Source of the DNA: Eubacteriales Family XIII. Incertae Sedis bacterium
GTDB taxonomy: Bacteria > Bacillota > Clostridia > Peptostreptococcales > Anaerovoracaceae
NCBI GenBank assembly: GCA_031276775.1
Contig: JAISML010000174.1
Coordinates: 1 to 14,552 of the forward strand
Reading direction: 5' to 3'
DNA length: 14,552 nucleotides
Below are positions 1 to 6,473 of the stretch, one piece after another (position 1 is the stretch's first letter; every line of letters begins with the position of its first letter). A program made the translations under genes and the position numbers. The notes beneath the pieces are model-generated. The model made no database searches. It worked only from the letters and a program-made list of their open reading frames with translations, and was not told the DNA's origin.

Positions 1-584
1 CGCTCGTCTGCGCGCCGATCGGTTCGCCCGCCTGTTCGCTCTGCCCGTTAAGCCCCCTTTGCAAGGCATGCAACAACGGTATCGCTTCCGAGCTTCCCGT
101 TCGATCCAAGAAGAAACCCAAACGCGAGGAGACGGTCACGGTTCTGATCCTTTCCTGCGGCAACGACGTCGCGATTCGCCGCCGCCCGGACAAAGGCTTG
201 TTGGCGGGCATGTGGGAACTCCCGAACATCCTGCACGGCAAGACCGCGCCAAGTGCGGGAAACCATACCGCGGGCGGAGCCCACTGCGCGCAAGCGGCGA
301 TCGATCTTGCGGCGGCCTGGGGCACGGAACCCGTGTCCGTCCTCAAAGTCGTCCGCCGCACGCATGTATTCACGCACATCAAATGGGACATGACGGGATA
401 TTGCGTTGAATGTCTGCGACGTTCGGAAATGTTCACTTGGGCGGGCGCGGAAGCGCTTGCGGACGTTTACGCCCTGCCCGCCGCTTTCAGGCAATTCGTC
501 GCAGCCGGTCTCAGTCCCGTTCCGCCGTCGGATGAAACAAAATCCGGCGGCGCGCAGCGCCAATGCGCATCCGGGCCGGAGTAA
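1..584 (+). CDS. mutY: A/G-specific adenine DNA glycosylase, C-terminal part (5' end outside window)
   Basis: MutY removes adenine mispaired with 8-oxoguanine or guanine in base excision repair. The open frame enters at base 3 and gives 193 residues before a TAA stop. It opens with the iron-sulfur loop of the family: Cys at fragment residues 3, 11, 14 and 20 (C-X7-C-X2-C-X5-C). The NUDIX-like C-terminal domain that reads 8-oxoG follows, with family-typical stretches RRPDKGLLAGMWELPN, THVFTHIKWDMTGY and YALPAAFRQF. The catalytic helix-hairpin-helix part lies upstream of the window. A tail of about 20 residues after the last conserved motif is poorly structured and looks lineage-specific. The gene converges on uvrA with only 8 bp between the two stop codons. 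Confidence 0.95.
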   Translation, partial: LVCAPIGSPACSLCPLSPLCKACNNGIASELPVRSKKKPKREETVTVLILSCGNDVAIRRRPDKGLLAGMWELPNILHGKTAPSAGNHTAGGAHCAQAAIDLAAAWGTEPVSVLKVVRRTHVFTHIKWDMTGYCVECLRRSEMFTWAGAEALADVYALPAAFRQFVAAGLSPVPPSDETKSGGAQRQCASGPE

Positions 585-592
585 GCGGCCGT

Positions 593-3517
593 CTAAAACA
601 ATACGCGCCTGAGAAATTCCCCCGTATAGGACTTCTTGTCCTGCGCCACATCTTCGGGCGTGCCCGTTGCGATGATCGTCCCGCCTTTGTCGCCCCCCTC
701 CGGACCCAAATCGATAATATGGTCCGCGCGCTTGATGATGTCGAGGTTGTGCTCGATGACAACGACGGTATTGCCGGCGTCCGCGAGTTTGTCCAGCACC
801 CGCACGAGTTTGTCCACGTCGGCAAAATGCAGTCCGGTGGTGGGTTCGTCGAGGATATACATGGTTCTTCCCGTACTGCGTTTGGACAGTTCCGTCGCCA
901 ATTTCACCCGCTGGGCTTCACCGCCGGAGAGCTGCGTGGACGGCTGTCCCAATTTCACATAGCCGAGTCCCACCTCTTCAAGCGTTTCCAACTGTCTGAC
1001 GATCATCGGAATGTTCCCGAAAAATTTCAATGACTCCGAAACGGTCATTTCCAACACGTCATATATGCTCTTCCCTTTGTACTTGACTTCCAACGTTTCC
1101 CTGCTGTAACGCTTCCCCTTGCACACCTCGCAGGGAACGTACACATCCGGGAGAAAGTGCATCTCTATCCTGATGATGCCGTCGCCGTTGCAGGCCTCGC
1201 ATCTGCCGCCTTTCACATTGAAACTGAACCGCCCTTTTTCATAGCCGCGCATCTTGGCTTCGGGCAGTTGCGCGAACAGATCGCGTATGGGCGTAAAGAC
1301 GCCGGTGTATGTGGCGGGATTGGATCGGGGCGTTCTGCCGATGGGAGACTGGTCGATGTCGATCACCTTGTCCATGTATTCCAAACCGATGATGTCCTCA
1401 TGCTTGCCAGGCTTCACTTTCGCGCGATTGACCCGTTGCGCCAACGCCTTGTACAGGATCTCGTTCACAAGACTGCTTTTGCCCGAACCGGATACGCCCG
1501 TGACGCAGATGAACCGGCCCAACGGGAAATCCACATCTATCTTTTTCAGATTGTTCTCGGCGGCGCCGATCACGCGAATCGCCTTGCCGTTGCCCGGACG
1601 CCTCGACTGCGGCACTTCGATCTTCTTCGCGCCGGTCAGATATTGACCCGTGATGGATTTCCTGTTCTTTTTGATGGCGTTCACATCGCCCTCGGCCACA
1701 ACATAGCCCCCGTGCAGTCCGGCCCCGGGACCGATGTCTATGATGTGATCGGCAGCATACATGGTTTCTTCGTCATGCTCCACGACGATCAGGGTATTCC
1801 CCAAATCCGTCAGATCGCGCAACGCTTTCAGCAGTTTCGCGTTGTCCTTCTGATGCAGACCGATGCTGGGCTCGTCGAGAATGTACATGACGCCGACCAA
1901 GGAAGACCCGATCTGCGTCGCCAGTCGAATCCGCTGCGACTCGCCGCCCGAAAGCGTTCCCGCGCTGCGGGAAAGCGTCAGATAGTCCAAGCCCACGTTC
2001 ACAAGGAACGAAAAACGCTCCCGGATCTCCTTGAGTATCTGGCGCGCAATCGCCATCTCACGCTCGCTCAGCCGCAGGCCGTTCACAAAGGCCGCCGCGT
2101 CCCGCACGGACATGTCGGACAGCTCCGCGATGTTCTTCCCTCCCACGGTGAAAGCCAGCACTTCCGGCTTGAGCCGTTTCCCGCCGCACGCCGCGCAAGG
2201 TTCCAGGCTCATGTAGTGTTCCATCTTCTCTTTGATGTAGTCGGACGTCGTCTCACGGTAGCGCCGCTCCATGTTGACCAACATTCCTTCAAAACTGTGA
2301 TCCATCTGCGTCACGCGTCCGGTGTTTCGGCTTTTGTACGTATATTTCAGATGTCTTTCGCCCGTACCGTGAAGTACCTCCCGCCGAAACGCCTCCGGCA
2401 AATCTTTCCACGGTCTGTGTATGTTGACGTTGTGTTCCCGCGCCAACTCATCTATCATCTGACGGTAAAACCCCGAGAACTCCATGTTCGCAAAAATGCC
2501 GGACAGGGCGCCCCCCGGAATGCTTTTGTGCGGCTCCGTGATGATGAGGCCCGGATCGATGCGCTGAATGTAGCCCAAGCCGTTGCAGGTGGGACAGGCG
2601 CCGAATGGATTGTTGAACGAAAACATCCGGGGTTCCGGCTCTCCGACGCTGACGCCGCAATCCGGACAGGACAATTTTGTGGACAGCGTCTTTTCTTCCT
2701 CGCGGGCCTCTCCGCGCTGCGGCGCGGTCTGCGCTTCGTTTCCCGAAACGCCGTCCGCTTCCGCGTCGCCCCCCTTTTTTTCTTTTAATTTCGTTCCGTA
2801 TTGTATGTGCGCCACGGCCAATCCGTCTCCGTGCGCCAGCGTCATTTCCACGGATTCGGCAAACCGCCCCTCCGCGCCCGGTTTTACGGTGATGCGGTCG
2901 ATGACGATCTCGATCGTATGCTTGTAGGTCTTCGCGAGCTTTATCTCATCCTCGTCCAAACGCCGAATCTCGCCGTCCACCCGGATCCTTGCAAAGCCCT
3001 CTTTGCGGATGGTTTCCAAGATCTTTTCGTGCGTCCCTTTCCGCTGGCGCACTGCGGGCGCAAGCAGGGTCACGCGGCTGCCCTCGGGCAGTTCCATGAA
3101 ATAGTCCACGATCTGATCGACCGTCTGACCGGAAATTTCTTTGCCGCAGACAGGACAGTGCGGTATGCCGATCCGCGCGTACATCAATCTGAGATAATCG
3201 TGGATCTCCGTCACCGTACCCACGGTCGAACGGGGATTGCGCCCCGTGGTTTTCTGATCGATGGAGATCGCCGGGGACAAGCCTTCGATGTACTCCACGT
3301 CGGGCTTTTCCATCCGGCCCAGGAATTGCCGGGCGTAAGCGGACAGGCTTTCCACATACCGCCTCTGCCCCTCCGCGTAGATGGTGTCGAACGCGAGGGA
3401 GGATTTGCCCGAGCCGGACAGACCCGTCAAAACCACAAATTTGTCCCTCGGGATGCGGACGTCTATATTCTTCAGATTGTGTTCATTGGCCCCCTTGATA
3501 AATAAATCCTTTGCCAA
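593..3517 (-). CDS. uvrA: UvrABC excinuclease subunit A
   Basis: UvrA is the damage-sensing ATPase of nucleotide excision repair. It loads UvrB on lesions and acts in the cytoplasm as a dimer. The product has 974 residues, close to the usual 940-960. Two ABC modules are visible: Walker A GLSGSGKSS at 32-40 and GVSGSGKS at 674-681, and signatures LSGGESQ at 522-528 and LSGGEAQ at 863-869, each followed by ILDEP. Zinc modules are at Cys 284/287/308/311 and Cys 773/776/796/799. An extra charged, low-complexity insert sits at about 244-278, just before the first zinc module. The frame stays open upstream to 3574, but I place the start at a TTG with an AGGAGG 4 nt ahead, where the conserved KDLFIKGANEHNLKNIDV begins. 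It has its own promoter and a LexA-like box. Confidence 0.96.
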   Translation of the reverse strand: MAKDLFIKGANEHNLKNIDVRIPRDKFVVLTGLSGSGKSSLAFDTIYAEGQRRYVESLSAYARQFLGRMEKPDVEYIEGLSPAISIDQKTTGRNPRSTVGTVTEIHDYLRLMYARIGIPHCPVCGKEISGQTVDQIVDYFMELPEGSRVTLLAPAVRQRKGTHEKILETIRKEGFARIRVDGEIRRLDEDEIKLAKTYKHTIEIVIDRITVKPGAEGRFAESVEMTLAHGDGLAVAHIQYGTKLKEKKGGDAEADGVSGNEAQTAPQRGEAREEEKTLSTKLSCPDCGVSVGEPEPRMFSFNNPFGACPTCNGLGYIQRIDPGLIITEPHKSIPGGALSGIFANMEFSGFYRQMIDELAREHNVNIHRPWKDLPEAFRREVLHGTGERHLKYTYKSRNTGRVTQMDHSFEGMLVNMERRYRETTSDYIKEKMEHYMSLEPCAACGGKRLKPEVLAFTVGGKNIAELSDMSVRDAAAFVNGLRLSEREMAIARQILKEIRERFSFLVNVGLDYLTLSRSAGTLSGGESQRIRLATQIGSSLVGVMYILDEPSIGLHQKDNAKLLKALRDLTDLGNTLIVVEHDEETMYAADHIIDIGPGAGLHGGYVVAEGDVNAIKKNRKSITGQYLTGAKKIEVPQSRRPGNGKAIRVIGAAENNLKKIDVDFPLGRFICVTGVSGSGKSSLVNEILYKALAQRVNRAKVKPGKHEDIIGLEYMDKVIDIDQSPIGRTPRSNPATYTGVFTPIRDLFAQLPEAKMRGYEKGRFSFNVKGGRCEACNGDGIIRIEMHFLPDVYVPCEVCKGKRYSRETLEVKYKGKSIYDVLEMTVSESLKFFGNIPMIVRQLETLEEVGLGYVKLGQPSTQLSGGEAQRVKLATELSKRSTGRTMYILDEPTTGLHFADVDKLVRVLDKLADAGNTVVVIEHNLDIIKRADHIIDLGPEGGDKGGTIIATGTPEDVAQDKKSYTGEFLRRVLF

Positions 3518-3527
3518 GTTTCCTCCT
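3518..3527 (-). promoter_or_regulatory. Ribosome-binding site fixing the uvrA TTG start
   Basis: On the minus strand AGGAGG (3527-3522) precedes TTG (3517-3515) by AAAC. The upstream in-frame ATG codons lack such a site, and the residues they would add (MRAHGRAGMGARVCKQGGN) are not UvrA-like; they are encoded by the GC-rich leader. This decides the start at 3517. Confidence 0.8.
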
Positions 3528-3536
3528 TGTTTGCAT

Positions 3537-3573
3537 ACCCGCGCGCCCATACCCGCGCGCCCATGCGCGCGCA
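3537..3573 (-). repeat. 14-bp tandem repeat and three GCGCGC blocks in the uvrA leader
   Basis: The unit ACCCGCGCGCCCAT (plus strand) occurs twice in a row, at 3537-3550 and 3551-3564, followed by GCGCGCGC at 3565-3572. Each GCGCGC block (3541-3546, 3555-3560, 3565-3572) is self-complementary. In the transcript block 2 could therefore pair with block 1 (8-nt loop) or block 3 (4-nt loop), but not both at once. Bases 3564-3573 form a perfect 10-bp palindrome. The whole lies in the untranslated leader between the predicted uvrA transcription start and its ribosome-binding site. A regulatory role is inference. Confidence 0.6.
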
Positions 3574-3607
3574 CCGCGATCCCGCCTGCCGCAAGCGCCC
3601 GAAGAAC

Positions 3608-3635
3608 ATTATATCACAAAGAAATAAAAGAACAA
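3608..3635 (-). promoter_or_regulatory. uvrA promoter, extended -10 type
   Basis: Read on the minus strand, the -35 is TTGTTC (3635-3630), followed by a 16-bp spacer ending in TGA and the -10 TATAAT (3613-3608). The -10 is a perfect hexamer with the TGn extension. Transcription would start near 3601, giving a leader of about 84 nt before the TTG start of uvrA. It lies in the 134-bp gap between the exporter permease stop and uvrA, so uvrA need not depend on read-through from the exporter genes. Confidence 0.75.
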
Positions 3636-3641
3636 GGGTTC
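3630..3641 (-). promoter_or_regulatory. LexA (DinR) box over the uvrA -35
   Basis: The sequence GAAC-CCTT-GTTC (minus strand; GAAC-AAGG-GTTC on plus) has perfect half-sites of the Gram-positive LexA box (core of CGAACATATGTTCG), with the outer 5' C also present. It overlaps the -35 hexamer, where a bound repressor would block RNA polymerase. uvrA is a classical SOS gene, so the position agrees with the expected regulation. The four central bases do not match the strict Bacillus consensus. Confidence 0.6.
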
Positions 3642-3651
3642 GCGTCCCGGA

Positions 3652-4509
3652 TTACGCCCGGTTCTTTCTCGACAGATTCCAAACGGCGAGGAAGAAGAAC
3701 AGCGCGGCGGTAGCCGCCAAGTAGACGGCGCTTACGGCGGGCGTGATGTCAAAATCACCGAGTTTCGCCGTAATGCCCATCATTTCACGGTAATCCCCGG
3801 CAGCCGACGCCGGCAATGATTCGAACGAAAGCGCGAGTTGTTTTTCCGTCAGTATCTGCCGAAAGAGCAAACCGGCGTGGGTACCCGGAAAAATCTTAAC
3901 CGCAACCTGCACGGCTTCCGGGAGTACGCCGAGCGGAAGATAGACCCCCGTGAGAAAGCCCACCAAGGTGCCGAAAATCGTGCTTGCGACGGCATAGGCA
4001 TTCTGACTTTTCACAAACGACACGATCAATCCCGTCAGCGCGGTGCCGTTCAGCGTCCCGAGCAGGATCACGCCGAGCGCTTTCAGCCACCCCGCAGGAT
4101 GCAAAACGGCGCCTCCGGAAAAACCGATGTACGTCTCGACGCAAATGAGTGCGACCGCGCTCATGATCAGACCGACCGTAAACGCGCTCAGGATATAGCC
4201 GGCCGTGATCCGTCCGCGCGGGAGCGGAGAAACATAGAAGTCCTTGTATATCTTTTGAGCGCGATCGGCGACCAAGGCGCTGAACGCGCCGAGCGTGGTG
4301 GAAAGCGCGACGACGGCCATCAGACCGCCAAACATCCAAGTGTCCACCAGCAAGCGAATGTCCTTGACGCCGTCGGTTTGGGCGTCCCACATGTCCCCCA
4401 AAAATAACACATGCAGACCGAGGATGATGAACACGGCCAAGAGCGAAAAGAAGACGTTCGCCCTATCCCTGAAAAAGATTTTCAAATTTCGGATCCAAAG
4501 ATATCTCAT
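3652..4509 (-). CDS. ABC-2 type transporter permease
   Basis: Membrane half of an ABC-2 exporter (drug, antibiotic or polysaccharide export families). The product has 285 residues with six likely membrane segments at about 19-38, 59-80, 102-124, 144-166, 172-194 and 257-277. It has a short charged cytoplasmic N-terminus (MRYLWIRNLKIFFRDRANVF), as is usual for the family. The stretch FGTLVGFLTGVYLPLGVLPE is the typical ABC-2 region before the fifth loop. The ATG (4509-4507) overlaps the TGA of the ATPase gene by 4 bp (ATGA), so the two are translationally coupled and surely form one transporter. The substrate cannot be told from sequence. The stop is TAA; 134 bp separate it from the uvrA start. 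Confidence 0.88.
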   Translation of the reverse strand: MRYLWIRNLKIFFRDRANVFFSLLAVFIILGLHVLFLGDMWDAQTDGVKDIRLLVDTWMFGGLMAVVALSTTLGAFSALVADRAQKIYKDFYVSPLPRGRITAGYILSAFTVGLIMSAVALICVETYIGFSGGAVLHPAGWLKALGVILLGTLNGTALTGLIVSFVKSQNAYAVASTIFGTLVGFLTGVYLPLGVLPEAVQVAVKIFPGTHAGLLFRQILTEKQLALSFESLPASAAGDYREMMGITAKLGDFDITPAVSAVYLAATAALFFFLAVWNLSRKNRA

Positions 4510-5468
4510 TCCCGGAGCGCCTTCCCCGTGATCTCCATGAACACGTCGTCCATCGTCCCGCTGACCACCTCAAAACTTTCGAGCGCCGCCTCGGTCTCAC
4601 GCAGGATCGGCACGGCCGCAAGCGTCGAAGGCAATTTGCACAGGATTACGGATTCCTGCGTCCCGTCCGCCTCCCGGACGCCGCGCGCGTCTTCGCGCGC
4701 GATCTCCGCGATCTCAGGGTGCGCGGCGAGAACCTCGGAGAGTTTGCGTTTGTTCTCCTCTCCGCGCACGCGCAACAACAACCGATCCTGCGCATACTTT
4801 GCTTTCAGCGCCCCGGGCGTGCCGCGCGCCGCAATCCTGCCGTCGTCGATGACGGTCACGTAATCGGATTTCGCAGCCTCTTCCATGTAATGCGTGGTCA
4901 TGAACACCGTCACGCCGAGACGGTGTTTCAGACCGTCTATCATGTTCCATACGTTGTTTCTCGATTGCGGATCGAGACCGGTCGTCGGCTCGTCCAAAAA
5001 CAGGATCTTCGGCGTGTTTACGAGCGCGCGCGCAATGTCAGCGCGTCGCTTCTGCCCGCCTGACAGCTTGCCGTACCGCCTGTCCAGGATCTCGGCGATT
5101 CCCGTCGCCTCCGCGATCTCCCCCATCGCCCGTCTGCCCGCCGCGCGGTCTTTCCCGTAAAGTCCCGCCCGGAGCGTCAGGTTTTCCCTGACCGTAAGCA
5201 GACCGTCCAACACGCCGTCCTGAAAGACCACGCCGATCAGGTCGCGGATCCGCGCGTCCTCCTTCCCCAAGCGTTTGCCGTCGATCGTCACTTGCCCCTC
5301 GTCGTAGGCGAGCAGGGTGCACAGGATGCCGATGGTGGTGGATTTGCCCGCGCCGTTGGGACCGAGAAACGCGAACAGATCGCCTTGTTTCACATAAAAA
5401 TCAATGCCGCGCACGGCCTCCGTTTTGCCGTAACGTTTTTTGAGATTTTCTATTTCTATGATGTTCAA
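4506..5468 (-). CDS. ABC-2 type transporter ATP-binding protein
   Basis: Cytoplasmic ATPase that powers the adjacent permease (DrrA/CcmA-like exporter family). With the TTG start at 5468 the product has 320 residues. It shows Walker A GPNGAGKST at 36-44, Q-loop Gln 83, signature LSGGQKRR at 135-142, Walker B ILFLDEPT at 155-162 and switch His 193. A C-terminal extension of about 100 residues ends in DDVFMEITG, as in drug-exporter ATPases. The start is uncertain: the frame is open to 5684 and ATG 5507 is an alternative, but homology to the family begins at NIIEIENLKKRYGK, directly after the TTG, and only a weak GGAG lies 12 nt ahead. The upstream DNA is the toxin-gene relic, so its open frame is accidental. 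Confidence 0.88.
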   Translation of the reverse strand: MNIIEIENLKKRYGKTEAVRGIDFYVKQGDLFAFLGPNGAGKSTTIGILCTLLAYDEGQVTIDGKRLGKEDARIRDLIGVVFQDGVLDGLLTVRENLTLRAGLYGKDRAAGRRAMGEIAEATGIAEILDRRYGKLSGGQKRRADIARALVNTPKILFLDEPTTGLDPQSRNNVWNMIDGLKHRLGVTVFMTTHYMEEAAKSDYVTVIDDGRIAARGTPGALKAKYAQDRLLLRVRGEENKRKLSEVLAAHPEIAEIAREDARGVREADGTQESVILCKLPSTLAAVPILRETEAALESFEVVSGTMDDVFMEITGKALRE

Positions 5469-5597
5469 TCCGTCTCTCTTCTCCGCTCCGCGCTTCGCGC
5501 AATCCATACATCGCAGTCCCTGAACCGGCAAACCTCCCGGCGAACCGCCCCCGTCCGCTCCGGCGTCCTTCGCAGCGTGCCCGTCTGCGGCGCCCCT

Positions 5598-5678
5598 CGT
5601 CCGCGGCAAAGCTCCCGCAGTTTTGCCGCAGCTGTTCGAGGGAACGATTTTCCCCTGTGTTTGCGTGGACGCCCGAAC
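5598..5678 (-). pseudogene. Relic of a polymorphic-toxin N-terminal domain
   Basis: This stretch aligns with 7565-7649 inside the intact toxin gene. Shared plus-strand blocks include CTCCCGCAGTTTTGCC versus TTCCCGCAGTTTTGCC, AGCTGTTCGAGGGAA, and GCGTGGACGCCCGAAC. In translation it starts VRASTQTQGKIV, matching VRASTQIQEEKIA (toxin residues 56-68). It then needs a frame change, caused by the net loss of 4 bases, to continue as SLEQLRQNCGSFAAD. There is no start codon region, and residues 1 to about 55 are missing because the fragment is joined straight to the leader hairpin. It therefore encodes no functional product. Confidence 0.8.
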
Positions 5679-5693
5679 CTGCATGCCGCAGGC
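5677..5693 (-). other. Leader hairpin, relic copy
   Basis: In the minus-strand RNA GCCUGC pairs with GCAGGU around a GGCAU loop (the outermost pair is G-U). It lies about 25-40 nt downstream of the predicted transcription start of the relic promoter, at the same place as the hairpin 7882-7897 of the intact toxin gene. The fusion to toxin coding sequence begins at or inside its 3' arm. Confidence 0.5.
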
Positions 5694-5760
5694 TTGCCGG
5701 GTCTGAAATGTGCTCTCTGTCTATTATAAACACATTTTGCGCCCGGTTGTTGCGTGTTTT
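5694..5760 (-). promoter_or_regulatory. Duplicated toxin-type promoter, now upstream of the exporter operon
   Basis: Bases 5694-5732 match 7898-7936 with one mismatch, and similarity continues (CCGGTTGTTGCGTGTTTTTT on plus) after a 3-bp gap. On the minus strand the -10 is a perfect TATAAT (5728-5723). The -35 is weak (AACAAC at 17 bp spacing). It points toward the exporter ATPase, whose start is about 250 nt downstream, with no other promoter apparent between them. That it drives the exporter is inference. Confidence 0.55.
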
Positions 5761-5825
5761 TTTAAAAGAGCATCGATTTTTTCTTGCGACTGCCGCAGAT
5801 TTTCTTTTTTCTTGCGGTTTCCGTT

Positions 5826-6419
5826 CTATGCTTTGTCCGCGTCCCGGCCGGCTTGCCTCTCTCTTTCCGCAATGTCCTTTTTGAAGCCCTCTATCTCCAA
5901 CCGATTGTAGTCGGTCATCGCCAGAAAATATTCCCTGAAATCCGGCCGCCTTTCGATTTCTTCGCCGGCAAACCAAACAACCACGCCCGGTTGCCGGGAC
6001 GTCGGACGGGCGATTGTGAACAGGTCTTTTCCAAAAGGCGCTGCGGCAATCGGCAACAATTCCGCTTTTGTAAATCCCGAGGCTTCCAGCACATGCTCCT
6101 CATCATAGATTTGCAAAGTCAGCATTGCGTCATCCATCAGGGCGGAACCCATCAAATCTCCGGTGCCGAACAGGTTAAAGTCTTGAATGAAGCCTTTCCA
6201 CCCATTTGCGCAGAGCAGGAAATCCCGGTAATCCTGATCGAGACGGTGACCCAGATGCGCTTCGACCGCAGTCAACTGCGCTTCCGTTGCCGCCAGTTCC
6301 GGATAGTAATATTCGTAAAGACCCAATTGGTCCAAGCGTTGCACCTCGTTCTGCACCAAATACAGAACCGCAATTTGATCTTTCCAATATTTCAACCTGT
6401 CCGATCCTCGAGGATCCAT
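5826..6419 (-). CDS. SMI1/KNR4 (SUKH) family protein, probable toxin immunity
   Basis: SUKH proteins are the commonest immunity proteins of bacterial polymorphic toxins; they bind and block the toxin domain in the cytoplasm. The 197-residue product shows the SUKH core: a helix with ATEAQLTAVEAHLGHRL, then DQDYRDFLLCANGWKGF (about 62-78), hydrophobic strands around LTLQIYDEEHV, and the late GVVVWFAGEEIE before a C-terminal helix. There is no signal peptide or membrane segment. Two ATG codons stand in a row. The second (6419) lies 6 nt after GAGGGAG and is preferred; the first (6422) lies only 3 nt away. It follows the toxin stop by about 50 bp on the same strand, the usual toxin-then-immunity order. 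It ends with a charged tail (RERQAGRDADKA). Confidence 0.82.
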   Translation of the reverse strand: MDPRGSDRLKYWKDQIAVLYLVQNEVQRLDQLGLYEYYYPELAATEAQLTAVEAHLGHRLDQDYRDFLLCANGWKGFIQDFNLFGTGDLMGSALMDDAMLTLQIYDEEHVLEASGFTKAELLPIAAAPFGKDLFTIARPTSRQPGVVVWFAGEEIERRPDFREYFLAMTDYNRLEIEGFKKDIAERERQAGRDADKA

Positions 6420-6473
6420 CATCTTCTCCCTCTGTTGCTCCGAAACGAAAACGTGCCCTTATTTCATCCTCAA

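Larger units (their letters stand above)
5469..5825. other. 357-bp non-coding stretch between exporter ATPase and immunity gene
   Basis: No intact gene is seen here. It holds, in plus order: about 130 bp of GC-rich DNA directly before the exporter ATPase with no recognisable content; the toxin-gene relic (5598-5678); a leader hairpin (5677-5693); a copy of the toxin promoter (5694-5760); and an A-rich region (minus strand) in which CGCAAGAAAAA occurs twice. I find no intrinsic terminator for the toxin/immunity transcript: the stem CCGCA...TGCGG (5793-5817) has a 15-nt loop and no U-tract. Confidence 0.7.

Noticed and set aside
1157..2788. A 543-codon open frame on the plus strand opposite uvrA
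   Set aside because: It is an antisense shadow of uvrA without a ribosome-binding site or recognisable domain.
3537..3573. Short tandem repeat considered as a CRISPR fragment
   Set aside because: Two contiguous 14-bp units without spacers do not make a CRISPR array.
5469..5684. N-terminal extension of the exporter ATPase (72 extra codons)
   Set aside because: The residues derive from the frameshifted toxin relic, are Gly/Ala/Arg-rich, and precede the normal start of the family.
5793..5817. Possible terminator CCGCA...TGCGG after the immunity gene
   Set aside because: The stem is only 5 bp with a 15-nt loop, and the following minus-strand RNA is A-rich, not U-rich.
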